From Patiria pectinifera (lineage: Eukaryota > Echinodermata > Asteroidea > Valvatida > Asterinidae), in contig CM057148.1 of the NCBI GenBank assembly GCA_029964075.1, positions 26,343,916-26,407,915 of the forward strand: a DNA stretch of 64,000 bases, in the 5' to 3' direction. The position numbers and the translations under genes are program-made. Position 1 is the stretch's first letter. Every line of letters begins with the position of its first letter. The notes below the pieces were generated by a model. The model worked only from the letters and a program-made list of their open reading frames with translations, was not told where the DNA came from and did no database searches. This document shows, in pieces, positions 12,250-23,500 of this stretch.

Positions 12250-15200
12250 GACAATTGACCCAAACTTGCAATTTCCACTACTCGAGATGTTTAGGTCCTG
12301 TCACAGATAGAGCAAAGCATGTATGCTAGCTCGACGTCGTGTAAGATAGGCAGTAAGTGTCCCTTGGGCCAATCTGGAAAAAGTCTCTCGTCGACATATT
12401 AATTTTACGCTCAGAGGTCACATGCACTCTTCCCTTTCATTGGTGAGTTCAGGCGGGGGAGGTATTCTGTTGCAAATAAATATCTGGCTATGAAATGGAA
12501 ATAAAGGGTTTTAGTTTCTTTCATTCTAGTTGATTTCAATCCAATGCAGCGTCACATACAACGGTAAATACTCTGCCTGACTTACGGCCTCACTAGGCCG
12601 GCTACGCCCACTATACGCTGCCCGCGTGAGCAACAACACGTGATGCCTCACAAAAGCGTGAACACTCTAAAACTGTACCTATTTGCTTCGATCCAGTAAG
12701 CCCCGACCCGTAATGCTTTGACCAATCACAGCTTTGATAAGTGTCGGCCAAAAGTCACGCATGCGGTTGGAACACGGGATACACGCTACACAGTAATGTC
12801 TACAACAAAGTGAAGTGCCCCACTGCAAGTCTCCAAAAACCGTGCCTTTGCAACTTGTGGTCCGATTCCAAGCCCTTATTAGGGAAACGTGCTATTGATA
12901 GTCAATTTATGACAATATTTTGTCAGGCGGCAGCGAATGAAATCGTTCCAGGGAGCGCGTCGGGCGCTGGCTTCTGGGTCTTTGCGAGAAATATCTTGCC
13001 ACACGTTGCATTACATTATAAGAGCTCCCAAATCCATTTGCGAGTCATATTGGTGATTCTCCCCGACGACAGCTTGCCTTGAATAGGCATCTACATGGGA
13101 TCCGCCAAACCCACCGGTGATTCTAAATTCCAAAGGAATGGAGAGACATAAACGTTAAGATTTGATTCAGGATAAAGTCAACGCTGGTTGAAACCAGTCT
13201 CTGAAGGATTCAGGACTCGTTTGGAAGGGCTGAAAACGCGTCAATACAAGGTACGTAACTATTTCACTCTTAGTTTTAAATTACATTGGTGCCAGGGATT
13301 AGTGCAGTGCTCAGCCTTGGCCTTAAGGCTGCCTTAAGGCTGGCCGAGGCTGGATTTTAGGGCCTTGGCCTTAGTCTTAAGGCTTGAAGGCAAAAGACTT
13401 GGCCTTGGCATTGATGATCAATACCTTGGAAGGCTCTTCAAAGCCCATACAATTTTGGATTTTCTAGATCATTTTTATATCAAATTTGTTTGAAAGTTTT
13501 CTGTTTGCTATCATACAACTTACACTCAGCTCTCTGCAAAGTCTGCTATCTAATTAATCGTGCTACATACACCTAAGATCGGTGTGTTGAAACAATTTCA
13601 GTTTAGTTTCACAGCACACCATGAATATTACTATGATCCCAGTTTAGTTGTGTTTACTGGGAAGGGGCGTAATCATACAAGCAAACTTACAGTCAGATGG
13701 GACAGGGTATAGGGGCCCGGCAACCATGGGTCCTTTTAAATCAAACTTGAGAGAAGTGCTTATTCAAATGAAAAGAATAGTGAGGAAAAACGTGTATGCG
13801 TAGGCAAGATGCAGAGATAATCAAATGATGTTAATTTGTTGGAAAATTCTAAGAAGATTGCCGCCGCGAATCAGAATTTATTTAAATGGGGAATGCAAAT
13901 GGCATCGGCAATTTTTGGGGTGCAAAACCAAGTCGGAGGGCGAAAGGCTCTGCTAGATGATGTAGGCCTACATTTATCTTGCGACTGGAAGCGAATATGT
14001 CTGTTGATTTATGAGTTGACTGGTAAAGACACCAGTGTAGGCATATGAACTGCCTAGCGCGTATTTGTTAAGTTCTTTCTCCTCTGTAAAAATAGTTTTT
14101 TAGGAAGACATTGTTGGTGATTGTCTCCGCAAATGTACCGCAACAAATTGATTTCAATGACAAGTTCTTCAGACAGAAAGTGGCGTGGATATGGATAGCA
14201 AATACAGCACAGAGATATGTTACATTACCCTTTCAAATATGAAAAGAAATAATTTTCCAAATAATCCTTCAACTCTAAGTTACATGAGGTATAATGACAA
14301 GGTATTTGAGGTATAGGTGCAACTTTATCTACAACAGACAGTGCTTTTCTTCCTCAAACTTTTGTTCGCATCCCCCCCCAAACAAAAAATAGGAATGACC
14401 CTGCTGATACCTGTAGTAAGTCCCATTTGCTTCTCCTCTCAGTGATTCACGGCTGCAGCCTTTTTAAGAATTTTCCAACAAATTGACAACTGATTTCGTC
14501 AAACCGACGCTCAACGCTCCTCACAATAAATTAAAATTGACTGAACATCTTCAACATTTTTTATAAATATTTTTTTTTATATTGCCATGTATTGCCTAAA
14601 CAATAATATCTATCTAAAAAATATCAATTTAAATAATAACTATCTAATTTCATCCTCTGTGTGAACAAAAAATATCAACATCATCAGCCACCTCATAAAT
14701 TAAGAAAAAATACAGAGATACAGTATGTATCTGTTCCCTCCTCAGGGAATGTCTTGTGTGAATGCGCACCTATCCCGCAATAACACCTGTTGACTTGCCA
14801 GTTTAAATTGAAGTGGTTTACTTTCAATTCTCCAAGAACCTAACGGCGCACCGCTGCTCATTCGTTCTGTTACATGGGGAGTTCTTCTCAATACGTCAGG
14901 GACATGTTTGCAGATCTGGCGACGTTTTAGCAACCAATACACTCAGTTTGGTCAATTGTGTATAGAATTTAAATGTATCATTGTATTGTACATGATTTAT
15001 TCGAATCGTGTGTGCCCCATAATGAATTTTGTAATACACAACACAAAGATCTAACACTCGAAGTAATGAGAAGGATCTGACGTGGCGGCCTAGAATACAC
15101 TCTGGAATCTAAACCAATCAGAGTGCTCGAATAGAATTCGCTAGCGATTCAAAATACTCCCATATGTCGTGTACAAAATTGAAAACTTTTTCTCAAGGTC

Positions 15201-15725
15201 GATAATTGATCGGAAAAAAAATCAGCATCGTTTGGTCTGGGAACGAGACTACGCGCATTGCAGCGATATTTTGCGTGCGTGCAGCCAGTAAAAATACGTA
15301 ACACAATTACCGACTTGGCACCAGATCTACCCCCCCCCCCCGAATGTATTGTGTGCATGTGCACCTACCCTGCAATAACAACTTGCTATTGAATTAGGTT
15401 TACTTTTCATTTCTACTGTTTATGTTGTGGTATTTTCCCCTGTCCTTGGGAATATAGTCCGTGGGAACTAACTCAGTGCATTCCAATCCTTACAATTGGA
15501 GTATTGAAGAAAAGAAACTTGCAAATAACACAAGGGTAGTCTCAATAATAGCTAAACAGAAATATGTAAAGCTCCACTGTAGAATGTTACTCTTGAATAG
15601 AAAAGCGCAAACCTCAATTGAGCCGTCGCACGCAATCGGTTGGGTTCTTTTGTATCTCATTTGATTGAAATCATTGTCAATCCCCCCCCCCCCTTTCTGG
15701 TCCCCGGGGAGAAAAAGGCGCGACG
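12250..15725. other. Non-coding, no recognised gene
   Basis: One + strand open frame of 113 codons at 12741-13082 lies in a GC-richer patch but resembles no family I know, and I see no splice partners. A low-complexity run at about 13306-13425 is built from CCTTGGCCTTAAGGC-type words. Simple poly-C runs occur at about 15330 and 15685. I see nothing else that can be supported. Confidence 0.4.
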
Positions 15726-17308
15726 AATATTTTAACCCATTTATCTAGATTCCACGCATAACTCTTGGCTCTCCTTTCCAATTCATCGGTCACTATTGCT
15801 CAAGTTACTAACTCCTACATCGGCAATACTAATAGAATACAATTGCTGTGGGTGCTGAGGGAAAACCCCTCTTATCCCCAAGGTAGAACCGGCTCCAGGT
15901 CACGTAAGTTTGCGGTCACTGAATTACAATACATAATAATTTGCCCTCTCCATTCAGTGAATTACAATACATAATAATTTGCCCTCTCCAATCCATTTAA
16001 TAAACGTCAGCCAAACATTTACAAAATAGCAACTCTTAGTTTGTTTTGTGTTGGTATTTACTTTTTATAAAATGAATGCGGCCTGACGTTGCAAACTTCA
16101 ATAGCTCTTCTTCGGAGGCAAATAGAACTGAGCAAGTCACGTAGGCCTCTCTGCAGGGGATATGCCGGGTTTCTTTGTTGCTCATTTCATACCTTGCCAC
16201 ACAACGTGTACATTTTGTGCAGTGAGATTGCACTACGAAGTTCAGGCAACAAACAAAATCACAGGGTTGTTTGATTTTAACTATTTGATTTAAATCATGT
16301 ATTTAAATCAAGTTAAAAAAAAAACAATCAACAAAAATAAACGTCATATCAAAGTAAAAGTAATTAAAAAAATGATACGCACGTAGATAATAGCTTTCAA
16401 AGAAACTTGACCCAATTTAATACACCAATGTTATTTTTTGGATCATTCCATCCAGTATGCTCTCCGATGCAGTTGATATGTTCTGGTTGGCTACACTGTT
16501 ATCAACTTCCAAATGAGTGTGATGCCAAGTGTTGGTTCATGTATGGATGCAAGGCATGTTAATATTATCAAAAAGGGGTTATATAAGTAGTGTTTACACA
16601 GTACACCATTATGTAGGAACATGTCCATGTAAAATCACAAAATTCCGTTGTTTGAACAGAATAACACTAAAAGGATGAACAACTTGTCTTCCGTAATTGT
16701 TCCTTCACTCGTGTTCAGTGTTCCATGATTTCATTAATCCCTCGAATGTAGTAATCTAGTGTATGTGTGAGACGTTTAATTACTTTCTTTCAAGAGATTT
16801 GTAAAAGGTTAAAATGCAATGCAAACTAAACAAAATTGTACAGAGCCTGTTTAATAATATAATTTGTGTTGAATGTGATGAACACAACTTTTTTAATAAC
16901 TTATTAATGACAAAAATACAAATCGATTCAAATAAAAATGTATAGTTGAAATAAAAAAATAATCAATCAAAAGGTAATCAGTACAAATAAGACTATAGGG
17001 TGGCCGCTCGAAGAAAAGGGGGGAAATGAATCAACAAAAAGTACACAAAATCTGTTTCTAAATAATTATCTGTACTAATGTTATTCGCTTAATGATAGCA
17101 AACCATGCTATACAAATCGAATCGATTATTTTTATATTTTTTTTAATCCACGATTTGTATAACGCTGTAAAAAAAAAAACACGGCATACCTGTGTGGAAG
17201 CACACAGATAATATTTCCTTTCAGCTTATTTTTAGATTTTAACGAATTATTTATCTACCGAAAATATCTTGTAAAGTGAGTTCGCTGATGAAATGGGTAT
17301 AACTACAC
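15726..17308. repeat. 1.5-kb tandem duplication, copy 1
   Basis: The segment starting 'aatattttaaccca' at 15726 is repeated in the same order from 17309. Shared landmarks include 'ccaattcatcggtcactattg', 'gataatagct', 'ttatctaccgaaaatatct' and the final 'gggtataactacaca'. Copy 1 is 1583 bp. It contains its own ~40-bp internal duplication at about 15915-15990 and small AT-rich indels relative to copy 2. No coding function is apparent in either copy. Confidence 0.85.
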
Positions 17309-18735
17309 AATATTTTAACCCATTTATTTAGATTCCATGCTTAAATCATGGCTCTCTTTTCCAATTCATCGGTCACTATTGTTCAAGTTACTAACTCCTA
17401 CCCTGGCAATAAAACTAGAGTACAATTGCTGCAGGGGCTGAGGGAAAACCCCTCTTATCCCCCAAGGTAGGACCGGCTCCGGTCACGTAGTTTGCGGTCA
17501 CTGAATTACAACACATAATAATTTGCCCTCTCCATTCCATTCAATAAACGTCAGCAAAACATTTTTAAAATAGCACTTCTTAGTTTGTTTTGTGTTGGTA
17601 TATACTTTTTATAAAATGAATGCGGCTTGACGTTGCGAACTTCAAACGTTCTTCTTCAGGGGAAACAAAACTGAGAAAGTCACGTAGGCCTCTCTGCAGG
17701 GGATATGCCGGGTTTCTTTGTTGCACATTTCAGACCTTGCCACACAACGTGTACATTTTGTTCTGTGAGATTGCACTACGAAGTTAAGGCAAAATAAATA
17801 ACAGGGTTGTTTGATTTTAACTATTTGATTTAAATCATGGATTTTAATCACGACTAAAATATAAAACAAAATATTTGAAAAAATCAAAAGTCATACAAAA
17901 GTAAAAGTAATAAAAAAATGATAGCACGTAGATAATAGCTCTTAAAGAAATTTCACCCAATTTAATACACCAATGTTATCTTTGGATCATTCCATCCAGT
18001 ATGCTCTCCTTGCAGTTGATATGTTCTGGTTGGCTACACTGTTATCAACTTCCAAATGAGTGTGATGACAAGTGTTGGTTCATGTATGGATGCAAGGCAT
18101 GTTAATATTATCAAAAAGGGGTTATATAAGTAGTGTCCACACAGTACACCATTATTACAATGTAGTAACATGTCCATGTAAAATCATCAAACTTCGTTGT
18201 TTGAACAGAATAACACTAAAAGGATGAACAACTTGTCTTCCGTAATTGTTCCTTCACTCGTGTTCAGTGTTCCATAATTTCATTAATCCCTCGAATGTAG
18301 TAATGTAGTGTCTGCTTGAGACGTTTAATTACTTTCTTTCAAGAGGTTTGTAAAAGGTTAAAATGCAGTGCAACCTAACAAAATTGTACAGAGCCTGTTT
18401 AATAATGTAATTGTGTTGAATGTGATGGTCGCTCGAAGAATAGGGGGAAAATTAATCAACCAAAAAAACCCACACATTTTTTTTTGTGAATAGTTATCTG
18501 TAATAATGTTATTCGCTTAATGATAGCAAGCCATGCTATAAAAATCGAACTGATTATTTTTTTGTTTTTAAATTACGATTTTTATAACCCTGAAAAAAAA
18601 ACCACACGGCATACCTGTGTGGAGGCACATAGATAATATTTCCTTTCAGCTTCTTTTTAGATTTTTGCGAATTATTTATCTACCGAAAATATCTCGTAAA
18701 ATGAGTTTGCTGCTGAAATGGGTATAACTACACAG
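17309..18735. repeat. 1.5-kb tandem duplication, copy 2
   Basis: This is the second, directly adjacent copy of 15726-17308, about 1427 bp long and slightly shorter because of indels. Both copies end with the 'gggtataactacaca' block, after which unique sequence begins. Direct adjacency and many substitutions suggest an old unequal-exchange or slippage duplication. Confidence 0.85.
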
Positions 18736-18883
18736 ATGGTCGGGCAAAAATAGCTACCACGGGAAGTGCGTCCTAGGATGGGCTACACTAACGCTATTTA
18801 AACAAACTGATGTTAATTGGACGGATCATTTAAAATTAGTATACAATAACCCACACAGCCATCCTTCAAAAACTGGGCGTTTA

Positions 18884-19263
18884 GGCCCAAAAAAAGTCTC
18901 CGGTTTCTGGTATGCGCGCGCGTCGCCGTAGCCATGCGCGTCGGCAAAATAAAAAAAGTTTTTTTTTCAATGAAAGATGATGTCTCAAAAACGCCAAACT
19001 CACTGGTTTGACTGGAATCCTGCTGCTGCACAATTTTAACGTGTTTTTAATATTGGATTATGGTCGAGAATAAGCTTTATGTGGCCTCTCTGGACTCCCG
19101 TATATTTGCAATAACTTGACTAAGTTTAGTCTGGCACCATTTGCAGTCATCAGCCGACATTTGAAGCAAAACAATCAGGTAAAAAAAAAAAAAAAAAAGC
19201 CGCGTCGCCGCACCACTTTTTGGGCAAGTTCCATACCAGAAACCGGAGACTTTTTTTTTGGCC
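18884..19263. mobile_element. 380-bp MITE with TTA target duplication, copy 1
   Basis: The terminal inverted repeats run from GGCCCAAAAAAAGTCTCCGG to the matching CCGGAGAC plus T-run plus GGCC at the right end, and extend through 'TTTCTGGTAT'. Immediately outside lies a 3-bp direct repeat TTA (18881-18883 and 19264-19266). There is no transposase; the short open frames inside are chance. A second copy of exactly the same length lies at 42312-42691 in the opposite orientation. Three-base TWA-like target duplications with GG-starting ends fit PIF/Harbinger MITEs, which is an inference. Confidence 0.82.
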
Positions 19264-19680
19264 TTAGTGCTATTCTTGTGATGGCGCGCGAGAACGAGTT
19301 CAGGGATTTTTACTCCGACAAATCGAGTAATGTTGACTTATTTGGGAGAACACCACCGCAGGCTATTGTTTTAGATTAATCAAATTATCGCAGCAATTTG
19401 CGGGACAAGTCTAATGCTTTCACAGTGCCGAGATAGAGCCTGAAATGCCATGACTAATTTACGACTGGATATTCGTGTACGTAGGCTATGCCACAATATC
19501 TGCCGCGTCCGATGTAAACAATCGGATTTTTTTTTTTTCATTTGTTTTTTCTCGGGAACGGTAAGACAGAAGGTTAGTTTCCGTTTTACCAGACCATTGA
19601 AATAGGATAATTAAACAACCCAAAACGTAACATTGTCGGGCATTTGAGGCCGTAATACCCCTTCAAATGTAAACAAACAT

Positions 19681-19731
19681 GTATAGTTTCACTCATCTCA
19701 TTCAATGAATGAGATTAATGAAACTATATAC
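19681..19731. repeat. Near-perfect hairpin
   Basis: The two arms 'gtatagtttca' and 'tgaaactatatac' pair, as do 'atctcattca' and 'tgaatgagat' inside them. Together they form a 51-bp inverted repeat with almost no loop. It is probably the remnant core of a fold-back element. It lies about 550 bp upstream of the first coding exon of the NLR gene. Confidence 0.6.
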
Positions 19732-19959
19732 TTATTTGTTAACTTAAAGATGGAAAACCATTATGGAAATTGTATGTCTTTAAATGGCAACTGAAAATAT
19801 ATTAGTATTTTGACCCCAATAAATATAATAATACCGGAGTCTTATGTAGTGCACGTATCGACCAACAATTAGGTACTGACGGCGCTGGAAATTATTTCAA
19901 TTATTAAAGACAGGGTAAATGAAGTTTATGAGAAATATGAGACCCATTATGTAGCACCT

Positions 19960-20100
19960 TATAAGGGTATACAAGGTGAAGCGGCACATATTGCAGCCAC
20001 TTCCAGAAACACAGGGGCAAACCCCTTCTCTTAGGAACCCATGTACCACGGGACACAAGTCGAACACCGTAACCATTGGACCACAGTATCCCACGCTATC
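19960..20100 (-). repeat. tRNA-derived SINE-like remnant
   Basis: On the - strand, TGGTCCAATGG (20073-20083) fits the RNA polymerase III A-box consensus TRGYNNARNGG exactly. About 40 bases further, GGGTTCCTAAG (20030-20040) resembles a degenerate B box. The segment between has tRNA-like spacing. It does not fold into a functional tRNA as far as I can judge, and the B box is weak, so I call a degenerate SINE head rather than a tRNA gene. Confidence 0.45.
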
Positions 20101-20284
20101 TCTTCATCGTTATATTCGTCTATACTCTTCTTGATTAATCAATTCAGAGATGCCACATGTTGTTTTGCAATTCCAATATTTTAAAGCTATGACTACCTAC
20201 ATAATACGGTTGATATTTATTATTTTCATTGTTATTCTAGATTATGTGACCCTCATCATCTGACGTCTGTCTTCAATCACAAAG

Positions 20285-20556
20285 ATGCAGGAAGACAACC
20301 CTGGTCGGCGGGGTAGAGCTAGGATCACGGCCGAGGAGTACAACCACTCACTCAGCAAACTCGTCAGCACGAAGAGGAGGGTTAAGCCAAGTCGTAAGGC
20401 GGCATTCATGGCCGCCTTTCCAGTCAAAGCCTCGCTAAGACTCCATTCTGATGAAGAGGGAGCATCCGTCCTGCCACTGAAAGAGGCTTCAGTAACTCAT
20501 CCTGAGCACAGCAAAACTGCGACAACAGACGAAACAACCAGAGCTGAATTGAAAAG
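20285..20556 (+). CDS. NLR exon 1: start codon and basic N-terminus
   Basis: The exon encodes residues 1-90 plus two bases of codon 91. It starts at ATG 20285, with an in-frame TGA 24 bases upstream, and ends at AAAAG|GTATAA. A possible acceptor ending at 20240 (TATTCTAG) could mark a 5' untranslated exon boundary. The peptide is hydrophilic, rich in K, R, S and T, with a cluster KRRVKPSRK near residues 30-38 that could be a nuclear-localisation-like signal. I recognise no domain. The main support is that its phase-2 end matches the start of the ubiquitin-like exon. Confidence 0.62.
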
Positions 20557-23500
20557 GTATAACACGGGAAATCACTCTGGAAATCTCAATCGATCGACAC
20601 TAATTTCCCCTAAAGATTCATAATATATTAGGCCTGTATTCTAGGGTAGAAGTTTTTTCGTTTCTAGTATTTTCGTCTTTATAGACCATAAACCAACTAA
20701 ATATTCTAGGTCTGCAGTGTTCATGAGTTTATTATTGTTATTTATTTTTAATCGAATTCGCACCTTCATTAATGCATCACCTCATTTCACAATTGGTTAA
20801 ATCAGTTTCAGAAAGATTTCCATTAACTGGTATATCTGAAATAAATAGTAAATATCAATGCACCGTATGGGTATACGGGTCATTCTTCAGTAAGTGTCTA
20901 TTTTGGGCCTTACAAAAATTGTGGGAAAAGGTTTTTTTTTTTCAAATGTTGAATTCCTTTCGTGGGATGTTATCATCATGTTGCACGGCAACTATACTTA
21001 GCGCACGGCGCAATCTTTAGAGAAGTTTTAACCATTTTTTTAACATTCAACTTTCAGTGCTGTAGCATAGGAGAAATGCAAAAGTCATATTCGTCACACC
21101 TGTTGTGACGGAAATGACAATATTTGAATGAATGTGAAGCCGAGTAAATTCAAATGAGACCTTTTAAAGTATGACCAAAGAATAATAACTAGTGAATAGA
21201 GAGGCTTTTAACATGATAAACCCAATCCATTATTATCCATATTTGATTACCATTATCGACTAAAGAAAACGTCCAGAAATCGTCTCCGTCACGGTAAAAC
21301 GTGACAGAGCTGACTGTGACGGAGCTGACAAAATAAAAATCCAACTCGTATAGCGCCATCTACAGTTTGTTTGAAGCATGAATACATGTGTTTGGAAGTT
21401 TACACAATTCTGATGTCGTATTCATGAACACGTGTTTAGAATAAAAATGTATATAAGGCATGTTTTAAAGCGTTCGGAGATGACGCCGAATAAAGGTACG
21501 CCCCCATAATTTAGATAAAGCCTGGTTTTGATCGTTTTTATTTACGATACCTTGAGAAAATTCGAACACAATACACTGCCGTATCTCGCGTGTGTAGACC
21601 GAAGCAGTGTTTCTATCCTGTTTTTATCAACTATTGAGGGCGCTGCATAAGTTTGTGACAGTATCTGACTTAAATCTTCGGGGACAAACATTTTCCAACA
21701 CAATTGATAAAGTTTAGGACTTAATTGGTCTAAAAAGGGGTATTTTGAAGGTTTGAATAGATGTAAGTAATACATTTATATCGTTTAAGAGTATTTTCAT
21801 GAAGAAAAGTCCCTCCACCAAATAATGATAATGATCGAAATGTTTACATAGTACGATCGGGACATGGGTTTTCCGGGGGTCGACATCGACAACGAAAGTA
21901 GATTAACGAAGAATGACCCATACTCTGATTATTTTCAGCACTCCTGTGAATCAATCAGCACTTCCCTCATCTCCAAACCAAATAAAAATAAGCGACCTTT
22001 GTAATTCCAGGTGACTATCTGATATCATGTTCTTGTACACAAAACGTTGGAAGGAAAATTGTAATCGAAAAGTAACAAAAGTTAGCTAAATGTAAAAAAA
22101 TAATTTTTGTCAGAGGTATCATCATCCAGGAGATTTTTGTTTTGTATTTCCCACTTGCAGTCCCGTTGAAGTGAGACAGAAATTGCAGGTTTTTGTCAGA
22201 GGTCTCCTCTTACCAAAGACACTTTGCCTGCATCTCGATCCAGAGACATCAGTAGCAGCTTTGAAAAAGCGCGTGGAGCTGGAAAGTGGCATCCAGTCTC
22301 AGGATCAACGCCTTTACATCGGGAGAAACTTTCAGGTGCTAATTCTATAATAACCGTGAATTGGGAAAAAAAACAAGTCAATTTTTAAAATTCATTTTAT
22401 CTGAGCGTATACTTTCTGCATGTTGTTTTGAATTTGCCTTCCTTTTTTTGGAAAACAGATTGATTTTTATGGAGTGATTTTTTCCCCTGAAACTTTGAAA
22501 TTACATTATTATAACAGGAGTTTGTGAAACAAAATTGTGCGAGACCGGCAGGCCTTCTTATGGAGTTTCCCCAAAAAGGGTCCGTCTGACTATTTTTGCA
22601 ATAATTACAAAACCACGAAGCATATTTTGGAAATGTTTATTTGTGCAGATACTCATTATCCTTGTAGTGGGGCTGTTAATGTGAAATATGTAACACAAAT
22701 TTGCATGTTGGTTCTTCATGCCATGAAGGACCAACTCGCGAATCTGTGCAAAATCCTGCATGTTGTGAAAAAGGGCTTGTGTGGTTGGAGATTGGAATTA
22801 TTTACCCTTAGCATTAAACTGGGGTCTTGTCATGATAACTGAAAGCCAGGAAAATCATTCCAATCCCAACCACAGCCCTTTTCACAACATGATTAGTTTA
22901 CACAGCGTACATAACACAGCACTGAAATTGATTAAGGCAATTAACTTGGTAACAGTGAGGCGTGATGAAAATTAGATGACATTCATAGGGGTTTCAGCCG
23001 CGGATCCGGGGGGAGGGGGTGTCCACCCCCCTACTCTGACACCAAAAAGTATATCTCCGCCTGTCCGCAGCAATCGGACATAAAAAAAAGTCTGACGGAC
23101 CTGAACCCCCCCCCCCGGCAAAAAAAATCCTGGATCCGCCCCTGGGTTTAGGCCCAGGATAAGGAGTATCTGCACAATTACAATTTTTCTAAATTTACTT
23201 CGTGATTTTGTAGTAATTTGAAAAATAGTAATACTGCCACTTTTTAGGGACATACTGTTACTGTTCTGATTTGGAAATTTCCTTTCAGTCAAATAAGCAG
23301 TGTGCAACGGGTTTTTTTTTTGTTTTAAATTCTGAATAATTCAAAAATGTAATTTTATTGCTTTTTGCAGCTTTGTGACCTACTCTCAATTCGCGACCAT
23401 AGGATACAACAAGACCATAACATCAAGCTTCGCGTTGGCGGATTGCTGGGCGGTGGATCATTAGGTAACTATATCTCGATTGGGCATGAGGCTGCTTAAA

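Noticed and set aside
12741..13082. A 113-codon frame as a gene
   Set aside because: It has no recognisable domain, splice partner or conserved copy. I kept it only as a remark in the surrounding non-coding entry.
19116..19379. An 87-codon frame overlapping the first MITE
   Set aside because: It runs through the poly-A and terminal repeat of a non-coding MITE and has no conservation in the second copy.
19897..20100. A functional tRNA gene on the - strand
   Set aside because: The A box is good but the B box is degenerate and I cannot draw a proper cloverleaf. A SINE remnant is more likely.
20242..20427. A - strand frame opposite NLR exon 1
   Set aside because: It is the shadow of the coding exon on the + strand, which is supported by splice phase and the upstream stop.
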